NCBI GenBank assembly: GCA_964035545.1
Contig: OZ037768.1
Span: forward strand, 22,214,819-22,278,818
Length of the DNA: 64,000 bases
Direction of reading: 5' to 3'
From: Bugula neritina
Taxonomy: Eukaryota; Bryozoa; Gymnolaemata; Cheilostomatida; Bugulidae
This document shows positions 11,261 through 25,200 of the stretch, piece by piece; positions within the stretch are counted from its first letter, which is position 1, and each line of letters starts with the position of its first letter. The position numbers were made by a program, and so were the translations under genes. A model generated the notes under the pieces. That model worked only from the letters and a program-made list of their open reading frames with translations, was not told the DNA's origin and made no database searches.

Positions 11261-14200
11261 CTATTCCACACTCTCGCTGACATTTCTACTTCGTGATGCA
11301 CCCTCCGCTGCCGGCGCGAAATCTTCAGGTTGAGCTTCTCGGGGCTTTCCCGCGCCGAATATTGAGACGTTCCTCATCTGATTGGTTACTCCGTCCACTT
11401 TACTTTTCTCCTCGACGGGCTTAGTTCTCGGCAGCAGATTCAGTCTGGGCCTGGCAGCAGCTGATTCTATAGCATATACAATACTATAGAGTATACTATA
11501 GATATAGTATAGAGTGTATAGAGATATAGTACAGAGTGTATAGAGATATAGTACAGAGTGTATAGAGATATAGTATAGAGTGTATAGAGATATAGTATAG
11601 AGTGTATAGAGATATACTATAGAGTATACTATAGACATAGTAGAGTGTATAGAGATATAGTACAGAGTGTATAGAGATATAGTACAGAGTGTATAGAGAT
11701 ATAGTATAGAGTGTAGGCCTATAGAGATATAGTATATAGAGATATACTATAGAGTATACTATAGACATAGTAGAGTGTATAGAGATATAGTATAGGGTGT
11801 ATCAGTTGATAGAGTTTACCTGGAGAAGGTTCCCTCAACTGCTCTCTGTCATTGTAGGAGTCCCTACGGGGTCGTCTGTTGTACCCAAAGTCGTCCCCTC
11901 GGCGACCTCCCCTGTCGTATCCACCCCTGTCGTATCCACCCCTGTCGTATCCACCCCTGTCTCCATAACCATCATTCTGTCTGTATCCACCGCCACCACC
12001 GCCGCGGTGACCACCACCTTGAATTATATTAACAAGTGTAAACAGCCAGAAAGATTTATATATGATTGACATCCATTCTCACTAACTCCAGGGTCCAAAG
12101 TGATAAGACTGTAACTTCAGTTCAGAGCAGCAATAAATGTAATACATAAACAACTTGAATACAACATATTAGCCGCTTGTTATCAACTCACAGGTCAATT
12201 ATTAAGACTACACGATAAAGAGCCTTGTACAGCTGCCACCACCGTACGAGTGACCGTAACACACGGCAGGTCAATCATTTTAGTAACAGGAAATGTCTTA
12301 CCCCTGCGATCATAATTGTCTCTTCCATTCTGATCAAAACCTCCTCGGCCCCCTCTTCCGCCGCCGAATCCACCCCCTCGGGGATTATCAAACCCTCCCC
12401 TTCCACCTCGACCTCTTCCCCGGTCATTTCCCCGCCTGTCCTCTGCGATGTCCACTCGAATACTTTTATGCTCAAATAGCTGCAGAAGATAAGAGCCAGC
12501 TAAGTCACAGGTGTTGGCGTACAGCACATACATTATCACACACAACATTACAGGTCACTGCTTTATCACAATGAGTGTGAGGGGAATTCCCTTAGCATCC
12601 ACTGGAAACCTTTTGCAAATAAAGGCCAATGCACTGCCTCATGCAACTGGATACTGTCAGCTCTGTAAGTTGACTGCCCGAGTGTAGGCATTGGTCATTA
12701 GCAGGATACAATAATTACTCAAGAGTTGTCTTACTAATACTAGATTTAGTGGGAATCCATCAGCAGACAGCCCTGCACACGGAGAGAGAGAATACAGAGA
12801 AAGCTACTTACAGCTCCATCAAATTCCAGGGCATCTCTGAGCGACTCGGCATCACCAAACTCTACGTACGCATAACCTGCAAGTAGCAACAATATAGATT
12901 ATAGACTGAGATCCAACCAAGTAGCAACAATATAGATTATAGACTGAGATCCAACCAAGGCAGGCACAGACTTCTCAACTAACACTTCATCAACTTTGTG
13001 TACGGTGTGCTTTTAACCACCCTTTGAAGATATTGTTTCGTTATCTTACCTTTAATCATGCACAGTGCATTGAAAGTACCACAGTTTACTGATAAGCATC
13101 TAGCCTTTAATCTTACTATATATTAGGGTTGGTATGCAGATGCCTCCCCCCCATAGCTAATATCTGTACATGTTATATTAGAATTCTTGTGTCCTCAAAG
13201 TACACTCACCTTTAAACTCATCTGTTTCCCGATCACGTACCAATCGCACATTAGATATCTGTAACACATCATTCAGTGATACTCAACCAAGTCAAAAGGA
13301 GAGCATAAATTACCAATCAGCTACCCTACAGTCAACATTAGAAGTTTTTTTTTCAAAACTGATGACTTAAATTACTCACTTTATATTAATTTAAATCTTC
13401 ACAATATTTACACCTCATTGAGATATTGCACATAACATAAAATAAATAAACATATCACATACTTTTAAACTTTCAAAGATCATTTCAATATCCTTTTGCA
13501 CAAGTCCACCTGGTAAATTCCCGACATATGCTTTATATGGGGGTTCAGTAGGAAAGGGCTTTTCTCGTCTACCACCATATCCACCACCTCGGCTATAAAA
13601 GCATTCATTTATGACAAATCAATATTACAACTAATAAAGAGTGTTGGAGTTCTGTTGAAGAAATGCTGCATAACTTTATCATCTCAGGCCTGTTGGTAAA
13701 TTCTATACATCTAGCATTTTCACTTGTGAATTATCAAAAAATTCTACAGTAAATGTAAAATATCAGTTGACATTTGAGTAACAACTTGTCATTGAAATTA
13801 ATATTTAAACCTAAATTTTCACATTATCACGATAAAGATGTTTCAATTATTGGCATGGTTACGAAAAACATAAAAAATATATTTGTATAGCATAAATTTA
13901 CCATTTTTGGAAACTAAAATTCAAGCAAAAGCTTGCAATATTAAAAATTCAGTTAGATATTACTAATCAGAAAAATCAACAACTCAAATGTGAATGCTGG
14001 TTACAAATATTTTTACTAAAATGCAAATTGAACGGTTAAAATCTTTAGGCTTAACTTTCTTGATTAAACATGACGAAGTTTTTCATTTTGTTATGAAAAA
14101 ATTTGAATGTTTAGACAAAAAACTTATTATGCCAGGTTGACAAGCACCCTTAATAGCTTTTCCGGATTAGATTTAATAATATCTAAGTTCAATTTTATCA

Positions 14201-14969
14201 GTATGACTTTGAACTATGAGTGATTGTGAGCAGAACCATAAGTATGTGAATAATTGATTATCATTTTCACGAATTTGTGCCTTAGTTTATGAGATTAGAC
14301 TAAAAGTCAAAATGAAGCTGACAGTGTGATTGTAGCTAAATCTAAAATCAAAATATACTTTAGATTATAATTAATAAATAGAATTAGTATAAATATAAAA
14401 ATAAATACTAATAATGACTAATATAATTATAACAAATTTACAATATCTAAAGACTATTACTATAAGTATAACTTTAAGAGTTAGACTTAAAGTTAATAAG
14501 ATTAAGTGGGTATAGACTATCAGTTATCACTATGGAGTCTAAATTAAATATTCACTTTTACTTTTAGTGATTTACTTTGACTTCGAGTATGTGAACTTCA
14601 ACTTCAAGTTTAAAGTCAAACTAAGTCCTCTAACTTAGTATCAGACTCTGAATGACACTTACAGTCACACTCACAATGTGACTGTCATTCACGGTGAGTT
14701 ATTCACCTTCGGAGTCACACTCAATCTCAGAGTTGAGAGTGAGTCACCGTCAGTCTCAGTCTGAGTCAGTGTCGCTGAGAGTGAGTCAAACTCAAATTGA
14801 TATTCGGAGGTCGAATTAGCTGACAACATCGCAAATGTAACTGTTTTGTAACAATACACCATCATTAGCATTTGATAAATCTAGCTTACCGATTGTCATT
14901 GCCACCACGACGACCATTAAAATCCTGGCCATGTGAATAATTATTGAAGCTATCTCGATAATCTGCCAT
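11261..14969 (-). CDS. EIF4H: Translation initiation factor eIF4H, 7 exons, 299 aa
   Basis: Exons 14969-14890, 13592-13463, 13258-13210, 12876-12812, 12479-12302, 12017-11820 and 11460-11261 total 900 bases in frame. eIF4H stimulates the eIF4A RNA helicase during mRNA scanning. Residues about 46-121 are one RRM: RNP2 is AYVGNL (48-53) and RNP1 is KGYAYVEF (86-93). [34 protein letters not shown] split over exons, SIRVDIAED and the C-terminal [10 protein letters not shown] match vertebrate eIF4H closely. The RRM is followed by an Arg/Gly/Asp/Tyr-rich region including four GGYDR pentapeptides. It is longer than human eIF4H (248 aa) because of this RGG tail. eIF4B is the nearest alternative but has a much longer C-terminus. 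The start MADYRDSF resembles the family N-terminus. Confidence 0.95.
11471..11805 (-). repeat. Minisatellite filling eIF4H intron 6
   Basis: Units of about 22 bases (TAGAGATATAGTACAGAGTG type, plus strand) fill nearly the whole 359-base intron between exons 6 and 7. Unit variants alternate TATAGAGTG and TACAGAGTG. The ORFs seen here, rich in [10 protein letters not shown], are products of the repeat. Confidence 0.9.
11905..11965 (-). repeat. In-frame 15-base coding repeat (GGYDR x4)
   Basis: Four nearly identical 15-base units lie in eIF4H exon 6 (plus strand CCTGTCGTATCCACC). They encode tandem Gly-Gly-Tyr-Asp-Arg. DNA identity is high, so the expansion is recent. Confidence 0.9.
12883..12958 (-). 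repeat. 38-base tandem duplication beside the exon 4 acceptor of eIF4H
   Basis: Two perfect 38-base copies abut the exon 4 acceptor (AG at 12877-12878, minus strand). Each includes a CTATAAT branch-like word. Confidence 0.9.
13593..14889 (-). other. eIF4H intron 1 with a palindromic word-rich tract
   Basis: The intron joins exons 1 and 2 in phase. Its upstream part (about 14320-14810) is made of degenerate self-complementary words (ACTTCAAGTT, GAGTCACACTC, CAGTCTGAGTC types) and ends in a GC-richer set of GAGTCA/TGACTC words. Confidence 0.7.
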
Positions 14970-16274
14970 GTTGAAGTTTCCAGGTTGCGCGCAAGCGCGA
15001 TAATAAACTCACGGCGAGTCAATGTCGTCCAGCGTTTAAAGTTTAGCCTGCAAATGTTAAAATATCCCGCGTGTAAGCTTACGGCTATTATAACTTATAA
15101 AGTTAGCACCGTTAATAGAGCTATATGGCATTTATAGAACTCAATTGAGTATTATCAACAAATATAAAATTCCGCTTACAGCAGCACCTAGTTGGCAGTC
15201 ACTGAATGCAATAATTGGAGAGAGAGTTCAAGTTAGTTAATACAACCAACCAATCACTGAACTAGAAATTATATCTTTTTAATTCACTAAACTGGTAAAG
15301 GTCATAATATTTCCAAAATATTTTTTTTAGTTCAGTGTATACAACCATTGAACTATAACTATAGTTTCAGTTCAGTGTATACATAATACAACTATGTATA
15401 TACGAATACCGTAGAGGTATTCACCCCCAGCTTGGCGCTGCTTCTAATAATAGTGATCATTATAATGCCGTTCACGTGTTATAGGTTAAAGCGTAGAAAT
15501 AGCCATAGGTGTCGATTGTTGTCAGTATAACTATTCATATTGTACTCTATTAGTATTAGTATTAGTATTAAATTTACTATAACTTTAACTATAAGTATAC
15601 ATTTACATTAGCTGATGGTAGTATTAATACCAATACTCATACTCAAAGTTAAAGTCAATCTCAAACGTGTGAAAGTCCATATGCATTATGATTATCATTA
15701 TGATTATGATTATGTCTGAATTATGATTATCATTATCATTATGAGTCACTCATTATTATTATGATAATGATTATTATTATCATATTCGGCTAGTGAATGT
15801 TATGCCCATAATGATACTGATTACATTTAATGATTTATGTTTACTGATTAGCCTTAGGCTTAGCATTATCATTATGATTATCAGTATCAGTATGGTTATT
15901 AATAAAGTTAGTACTTATAGTAATATTTATATACTAATAATATTTATATTCAATTTCATATTGATATTCATTTTGAATAATTCATTAAATGATTAATTGT
16001 GTCTTGTGATATAATCATAATGACTTTCCTACAGTATGATATTATAATTATTTATAATACTCAATATTTTTCCAAGTGCGGTATTGCTATCGATGTTGAT
16101 TTTAATTCTGCTCGACGTGTGTTGGAAATTAACTTATAATATTAATACTGATAGCACTAATTCTATTGCTAAATATAAAATAGTAAATATTTTAGGATTT
16201 GTTTAGTGAAACCCTACTGTCTAATATGTAAATAGCTTATATGTAAGTATGCAATGTGAATGTTTTAGTGGAAA
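14970..16274. promoter_or_regulatory. Divergent eIF4H / MYBBP1A upstream region
   Basis: This 1.3 kb gap must hold both promoters. The eIF4H side is GC-richer (GCGCGCAAGCGCG near 14985-15001) and TATA-less. The middle (about 15560-15990) is a low-complexity tract of CATTATGATTAT, AGTATTAGTATT and GAGTCACTC words. No exon was recognised. Confidence 0.5.
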
Positions 16275-19200
16275 ATGCAATTGAAAAGCTTAGAGACTGA
16301 AAAAGAAGCTGAAAATAAAGGCAAAAGTATACCGATGAGCTTAAGTGTCAAACATAACATATCTCAATCCCAATCACTACTGGATCTCTTTTGGAAACTT
16401 GCTGTAACAGATGAAGAAGAGAGAATTAATGCAGCCACACAGTTGGTGGCCACTTTAAAAAAAGTAACTGACTTTGCTCGGTTAAAATTCGAGTGTTGAG
16501 ATTTTTATGTTTTGTTGATCTAATATATACCTTGTTATAAAAGATTCACTTAAAGTTTGTCATTTACCTTTTTAAAACTAATTTATTAGCTTGTGCGTAA
16601 TGTTTACAATTTGTATCATATCAATTCCTTAAATCTAAGAAAATAGCTTCTAATGCTATAGAAAAGTTCAATATGGGACAAGTTCTATTTACATATAAAT
16701 ACAAATTTGTGTCAGAATGTGGAAAATGGAGATGAAGACGATTCACTCCAGTATTCGGCGAAGCGTCTGCTAGTTGGTCTCAGCTCTAACCGCCAAGCTG
16801 CTCCTCTCGGCTTCGCCACCGCTCTCTGTGAAATCTTGAGAGAGTTTTCAGACAATTTCCATACAGCGCAGCTTATTGCTATGATAAAAGAATGTCTACA
16901 GCCTGCCAAGCAAGACAACCGTTCAGTATGTCACGTCTCTTAAAGTTTCGAACATTTAAAATGTGAATTCAGTGGAAATTTGTTTTAATTTAATTTTACA
17001 ATAAAAGTTTAAGCATTTATTGTTTTCTAGCACCATACCCACTGCAGCATAGGAAAAATACTGGCATACTCAAGTCTTATTCGGTCTGGAATAATAAAAC
17101 AGGTGAGTTGAAGGTTAAAGTTGCCATCAGTTCTGACCTTTGGTCTGTACTTGAACGATCGATTTTTTAAAAATACCATTAAGATTATGTTGTGCTTTAA
17201 AACATAAATACCACCAATTACAGCTCCAACACTAACAACGTTTTTGTCACTAAGTTTAAAACCTTGAACTTCTTGCACAACTTGTTGTATTCTGTTGATG
17301 TTGCGAACGTTTATGTTGCTATAAATCATGTGACTACAGGCTGGTGATGCAGACGTTAGAGCTGTTGTCAGTTCTCTCGTTACTATCAAGACTCGGTATA
17401 CTATGCTCAGCTCAGCAGCTACAGACTGTCTTATCCAACTCTGTCAGGCAGTTAGTAACTTTAAATCTATCTAATTATATCACCCTAGTATCAGCTTAGT
17501 TTTATATATTAATATCACCTTAGTATTACCTCAGTTTTGTCTAATAATTTTACCTTAGTATTAGCTCAGTCCTATCTATTAATATCACTTGCTAGTTTAA
17601 CTCTTGTCTCGGTTGTTATATAAAGCTGCTTTGTGATGTGCCCATTCACCTGAGTACATAACACAGTTCACCTGAGTACATAACACAGTTCACCTGAGTA
17701 CATAACGCAGTTCACCTGAGTACATAACACAGTTCACCCGAGATTTTGCTGAGCTCTTAACATAACACATTGGCTGTGCTTGAAACTGCTGCGATGAATC
17801 TTGAAAGCTAGGACTGTAAAGGACACTAATCCTACAAAAATATTAGCTGTACTAGTCTCAAAAAGCAATATTTAGATAGCAAAATGCTTGACTAGTCTCA
17901 TGATGTTGTGGACACAAACTTCCTAGCCGGACACATCAGCTTAAAAGCTTTTTCCATAGAACTTTTCTTATCTTGAAAAAAATTCTTGAGATTCACTGTT
18001 TATGTTCGTAAAAAATAACATATTTTCTACTGGATGAAAATAAGTTGATAGCTTTTCTAGAGATGTGTGCTACATTGTAGAATATATATATTTATACTTT
18101 TGCTAAATTAATAAGTGCCACTGAAGCTTCTCAATTGCAAGCTTATATAAATTACAGTCAGCAATAGGTCTGCTATTTGTATGTTTGGTTTCTCATCAGC
18201 TGCCTCCAGACGATCTGCGTGACATCGTAACTGAACTACTTGGTGAGGATCTCACAAGTGGGTGGGAGAAATGTACAGCAGATACCTTACAGCTGCTCCT
18301 TGTGCTACAGGAACAGGTACTGTTTCTTTTATTGCACACTCAGCAATACCGGCAGTAAAACAATGCACATCTGCACTAAAATAGTGCATATCTGCAGTAA
18401 GAAAGAAACATGGAATGGCCATAGAAAAATATGTTGAAAGCATTTTTCGAATTAAACATATTTTATGGCGATTCAAGTTTTTGTTCTGGCAACTTTGTTG
18501 ACTAAAGTTATCTAAATCATTGACTCTTCTTATCATGCCATCAAATTAATACTGGCTGAAATAAGCAAATACTGTCATCTTTTTTATAAATAGTGAGACT
18601 TGTATCTTTTTTTTAATTTGATTTCAAGCTTTTTGTAGGCTATAAATCACATTTAATTGACCATGTTCTTTTCTAAGAATTATGCGTTTTTATCACAATT
18701 GTTACTAATTATTCTATCTTGAGTTTTGGGTATTAGAAAGTCTTTCCTGAAGTCTCGGAACACAAATCTGATCACCGGTTGCTGCCGACTGAGTAAGAAT
18801 CTGGAATGCTGTCAAGGCTGTACTGTGATAGTATCGTATTTTTTTAGAAAGTTCTAGACGCAGAGTATATTAGTGAACACTGGGGAGTAGAGAAGTTGGT
18901 GTGTCGTAAGACCTTCCCCTATCTGGCTAGAATCATGGTACAGAGTACGACTCACCACCCTATTGTACACCCTGTGAATGCCATGATAGTGTCACAGGCT
19001 GTCGCTGCCGGGCCTAAGGTCAGCAGCAAGCTGTGGAAGGATGTAATCATAGGTTTGTATGCGTCTCTGCAGTTTTTAAATGTTTGGTCCCAAGAAGAAT
19101 AACTGAGTAATATAGTATATACTAATAGTACTAATAGTACTATTAGTACTAGTCCTATTAGTACTAGTACTAATAGCATAGTTACTCTGTAGTATATACT

Positions 19201-22151
19201 AATAGTATAGTTACTGTGTAGTATATACTAATAGTATAGTTGCTGTGTAGTATATAATTATAGTATAGTTACTGTGTAGTATATACTAATAGCATAGGTA
19301 CTGTGTAGTATATACTAATAGCATAGGTACTGTGTAGTATATACTAATAGTACAGTTACTGTGTAGTATATATACTAATAGTATAGTTACTGTGTAGTAT
19401 ATACTAATAGTACAGTTACTGTGTAGTATATACTAATAGTATAGTTACTGTGTAGTATATACTAATAGTATAGTTACTGTGTAGTATATACTAATAGTAT
19501 AGTTACTGTGTAGTATATACTAATAGTATAGTTACTGTGTAGTATATACTAATAGTACAGTTACTGTATAGTATATACTAATAGTATAGTTACTGTGTAG
19601 TATATACTAATAGTACAGTTACTGTGTAGTATATACTAATAGTATAGTTACTGTGTAGTATATACTAATAGTACAGTTACTGTGTAGTATATACTAATAG
19701 TATAGTTACTGTGTAGTATATACTAATAGTATAGTTACTGTGTAGTATATACTAATAGTATAGTTACTGTGTAGTATATACTAATAGCATAGTTACTGTA
19801 TTGTATATACTAGTAGTATAGTTACTGTGTAGTATATACCAATAATATAGTTAACACATGGTATGGTATTTTAGGAGAAGTTTACAACACGGAGAAACAC
19901 TCCCGATGTTATATGATTTACCAGCTCATCTCAGAAGTTTTAAAATCATCTGACAAGATACAGTCTGTAAGTCTTCTGGCTTTTATCAGTTTGACCGCTT
20001 GCTTCTTCCAATATGGCTGCTGCTGGTTTCTGCCAATATGGCTGCCGATTTTGTTGCAACTCTACTTTACCTAGATGTTGCTTGAATCAGTTGCATAAGA
20101 ATAGTGTTTTTAGACATAAATTTGCTATTCTTGTACCTCACTACATGTTAGTACTGTGATTGTATACATGTTCTTGGCTAGGTGGCCAGCATCTTCTGCC
20201 CTGAGCTAATTGGTCCGTTGATGCGGCAAATGACCAATAGAGATACTTATCTGCACAAAGCTGCAGTTAAACTTGTAAGTGTTCATTGTTCCTATAGTTT
20301 ACCGGAATCTTCTTCTATTTCAACTCTTGGTATGAAAGTTCAAGCTGGCAATGTGTGCTACTAATATTGTGAGGAGCTTTGTTATGAGATTTGTTATGAG
20401 ATTTGTTTCTTATAAAGAAAGTCACAAGTTTTATCCTCATCATTCAAGTCTTAGCTTCTTGAACTTATTTAAAGTTGTACAGTTTTTATAGAACTTTAGT
20501 ATTGAAGTAAACTAGGTACAGTAAACCGATAAATTAATAAACTAGATCAATAGATCAATATACTAGGTGTAGTAAACCAATAGATCAATGAACTAGGTGC
20601 AGTAAATTAATAAACTCAGTACATTTATGGATTGTTTTCTTCAAAGATCTTCATCTCGACTCCTTGCGTTATCCACCATTACTACCAACTGTATTGAATA
20701 CACCTAAACTCAGGTCATCTGTATGCTATACATACATATATATGTATATATATATGTATGCTATACATACATACATACATATATATGTGTGTGTTATAGA
20801 TGGCCGATATAGTAGATGTTATCAAAAAGACAAGTAAAGGGAGCTTACAGCTGGAAATACTGCGCTGTCTACTCACAGAGCCTGGATCCTTCATGTTTGA
20901 CTCTATCACTGCTACCAGAACCGTCTCAAATATCATTTCTAATGTGAGATTTATAATATATACTAGATCTAAGAGGTTTTCTGTGCCATTGAATAATCTT
21001 CTTGTAACTTAGACTCGTGTTTTATTTACAAACAAGTTCAAGAATGTTCTGTTATTCTACTTGATGTAGAGTCTTGACCAAAGCAGACGCATCCTGATTT
21101 GTGAATACAAAATGTCTGCATAATATCGCTGTATGTTAGCTCAGTTTGTAAATCTCTCATTGGTCTATTCAGTATTGGAGTTATGCTTCCAATAGTTTTC
21201 TGATTATCATTTTCCAGCTGTCGGCTGATGCTGCTAAAGAGTTTAGCCAGGATTTAATGAGTGTCATATCGGCAGCAGCACCTCTCTGGTGAGTCTAGAC
21301 TTTAGTAGATCTGCTGTCCCTAATCTGGTGGTTTCTTTAGTCTTTTTTATCCTATGTAGGGTTGTGAGTAACTTAGTGAATTCTAAATCTAAACATTTGT
21401 ATCCATGCGCTGCCACCTGCCGGATGTTATTGCATGTCATGTGGTGGCAAATGTCACTTGCTGTGACAGTGTCACATGATGTCACTTGTCACATACTATT
21501 GCATTTCATTTGGTGTCACATGTCACTTGCTGTCACATGTGCTATAAACCTTTGAGAATATATTGAGATGGGATTTTGCAGTGGTCGCCGTGGTGATGGC
21601 ATAGTGTCATGGTCCTCCATCACTCTCACACATCTCCTCAATATTCCTTCCATGAGACAGGATGTGTCCGACTCAACATGGCAGACAGATATACTCAAGT
21701 TCCTGTTTCTACATAGCTGCTTTGTCCTCAAACAGCCGCTACCCAAACTAGACCATGTAAGTCTCTACTGTAGGTCTGCTCATAGTAAGTGTATGTTAAT
21801 GTAGGTCACGTGTATATTATATGCGTTTTACCAATATATTAAAGTGGTATGCTTTTTACATAGACAAATGTTTGGTGTGTTGAAATGTTGAATTCTACTC
21901 AAATGATTTCACGTTTTACTTCGACCTGTGTTGTTTTGTCTCTTCAAGATCTGAACCAAACTTGATGTCTAAATATATATTTTATATACTACTCAGTATA
22001 AATATATGTATTGTATATATTACTCAGTGTGAAGAAGTCGTTACTTTGACAGACTCTGACAGACTGTCTATTAAAGAAGCCTTACTCAAAGGGTTGAGTA
22101 TCCTCTCCACATTTCAAACAGGTGAATGTGTGTGTATATCTGTATACAGGT

Positions 22152-22220
<69 letters not shown>

Positions 22221-25200
22221 GTATACAGGTAAGTGTGTGTATATCTGTATACAGGTAAATGTGTGTGTATGTCTGTATACAGGTTCTATATATTATGTAA
22301 CTAAATGCAGACGTATCTCTCTATGTAGGTCACAAGGGAGGTTCCAGTAAAAAAGCAGACGGATTGGATTACATGACAATTCTTGACTCACTATTCAAAT
22401 ATGCTTCTGTAAGTGGAATTCTTTGGAAATACCCTGTACTTGCGGTAGATATTGGCTAATGAAAGGGTATTGCTAACAGCTTAGTTATTTGTGTCAATGA
22501 CTGAAAAGTGTTCTGTCGTACTCAGTGGATGAAAGCAGAGTTAAACGTGCCTTTTTATAGAACTGAAAGTAACTCTGTGTGACATGCAATGAGCTCTGCA
22601 GCTGTTCCAGTCTAGAGCTCACTGGGTAGAAGAAACTGTCACTGTTTAGTTTCCTAGTACAATAAACCTGCCTGGAGACGCATTTCTCTGTAGACTATTA
22701 TATAGGTATATGATGTGTAAATAACAATACGCCATACAGTCTAATATCTATTGCAGAAGTTGGTTAGCTCCACCGAGAGTGTTGAGACATTTAGAGTTGT
22801 GTCCCCGCAAGAGTTGGACATCTGGAATCAAGTGGAAACAACGTGTAAAAAAATCACTAAACACCAAAAAGTACGTTTGAAAAGTTATTGATGCCGTCTT
22901 ACAGGCATAAGTTGAATACTAGTGCGGGAATTTTTAAATTTGTTTTTTTTAATCTGGTTCAGTAATTGAGTTCTAAAACGTTAAAATATGCACAATGAAA
23001 TGTCATTTGTGGTTTAAATGGTGCTTAAATTCTTTGTGTTTTTTGTGTGAAATCAGATATTGAATATTTTGTGATTCGGTTTTGTGTTTGGTAAGCAGAT
23101 TAAAATTGTATTTCTAGTTTATTATTATTACTGTGAAATACCTGCGACTTTCCTTCTTTTAGAGTGTGGGAGGAGACAAATCTAAAAGTGCGATGTTTGA
23201 AGCGTTTCAACTGATGCTGCAGTTGTTTGGCCTTCACCTTTACATAGTAGAGTCCTCGGAGAGAGCTGAAGTTATGGACACCATTCAGGTAGTTGCAATG
23301 ACCTAATTATTTTCAAACTTGAGTGCAAACCCTGTCAAGTAATATATTCTTCTGCTGGTTTCTAGAGTCAGTAAAAGTTGGAGTAATCTCCACGTGTCAA
23401 CCCAAATGGAATATGTTGTTAGGCTTGTTTGGTGATTGTCTGGTGCAGTCAATATAAGGTGTTATAACCGGCGATATGGTAGTCGACAAAGTTCTAACTA
23501 AGCAGTTTAGCAGTCAAACATAAAATGATGAATTGTTGTACTAGAGAATGATAATATAATTGAGTAATAGCTGTGTTGAATTTTGGTTCTCTTTAGTTTG
23601 TTTTAATAGTAATGCTCTTGTTTGCAGGAGATAACTACGTGCTTCAGCAAGGCTGTGAGTCGTACTCGCACCAACAAGGAAGGTGTGTATGATGGTTATA
23701 TGTTGTTTACCCGAGTGGTTGTTAGTATTATTATAAGGGTTGTGCTTATTTTAATATCTCAAGTTGCTATGTATGGCTATTAAAATGTGCATAGAAAATT
23801 TTTTAGAACTAATATAGATGTCAAAAATATGTGGTCAAATTAGCATAGTATATCATGTTATAGAAATAGTATAGACAAGCTATGTATATATTGTAGAACC
23901 AGTATAGACATGCAAGGTATAGATTGTAGAACTATTATAGAACTACGTATGTATTTCGTAGAACCAGAATGGTGTGAAGTTATCACTGAAGTACTCATCA
24001 GTTTGATGTCAAAATCCTCTCACCTGCTGCGTACTGTCAGCACCAGCGTGTTTACGAAGATTCTACCCATGTGTAACACTGCGTCTATTCAGCTTATCCT
24101 AGATGTGAGTATTATAACATGTGTAACACTGCGTCTATTCAGCTTATCCTAGACGTGAGTATTATAACATGTGTAACACTGCGTCTATTCAGCTTATCCT
24201 AGATGTGAGTACTATAACATGTGTAACACTGCGTCTATTCAGCTTATCCTGGATGTGAGTACTATAACATGTGTAACACTGCGTCTATTCAGCTTATCCT
24301 AGATGTGAGTATTATAACATGTGTAACACTGCGTCTATTCAGCTTATCCTAGATGTGAGTACTATAACATGTGTAACACTGCGTCTATTCAGCTTATCCT
24401 AGATGTGAGTATTATAACATGTGTAACACTGCGTCTATTCAGCTTATCCTAGATGTGAGTACTATAACATGTGTAACACTGCGTCTATTCAGCTTATCCT
24501 AGATGTGAGTATTATAACATGTGTAACACTGCATCTATTCAGCTTATCCTAGATGTGAGTATTATAACATGTGTAAAGTTACATTTATACCTCCACGATT
24601 TTCAGTCAGAAATTCAATTTGGCTGAGTTGAAATTTCACCGAGTTGCATTGCACTGTAAAAGCCACTCGTCGAAATTATTGGTTTCTGGTAACCTAATCG
24701 GCCGATTTCAGAATAACCATCATTGGGAAGGATAACTCCTTGTATATATCAGTATTTATGTTTATAATTATATCGACTGCCTTTCTCAATTATCGGCTGC
24801 CTTTCTCAATTATCGCTTTTATGCTGTCAGTTCAACTAATTTATTACGTTTTCAAAGGGCGTCAAATAGTGATTAAACGAGTTATATTTTAATATTATAA
24901 AGTGAGCTTCCGCATCAATATGTGACCTGGCACCACAAAACAAGGGATGTATATAAAATGTTGAAAACCTAGTTATTACTATGGAGTGATAGAACAGACT
25001 TTTTCAAACATTTTGCACTTTATTTGAAGTCTCTAGCATAAATAGAACTTGAGATATCAGTATTTATAAACTTAAACGTTTTTAGAATTTCTAAATTACT
25101 GTTTCGAGAAAATCGCGTTTAAAGTTGGCAACTCTACAATAAGTTGAGAATTATTTGTTTACAATTTACAAGCCTTAGCAACGGGTCTTTGTATGATAGG

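Noticed and set aside
11261-11768. Tyr/Ile/Ser-rich proteins ([10 protein letters not shown])
   Set aside because: Translations of the AT-rich minisatellite in eIF4H intron 6.
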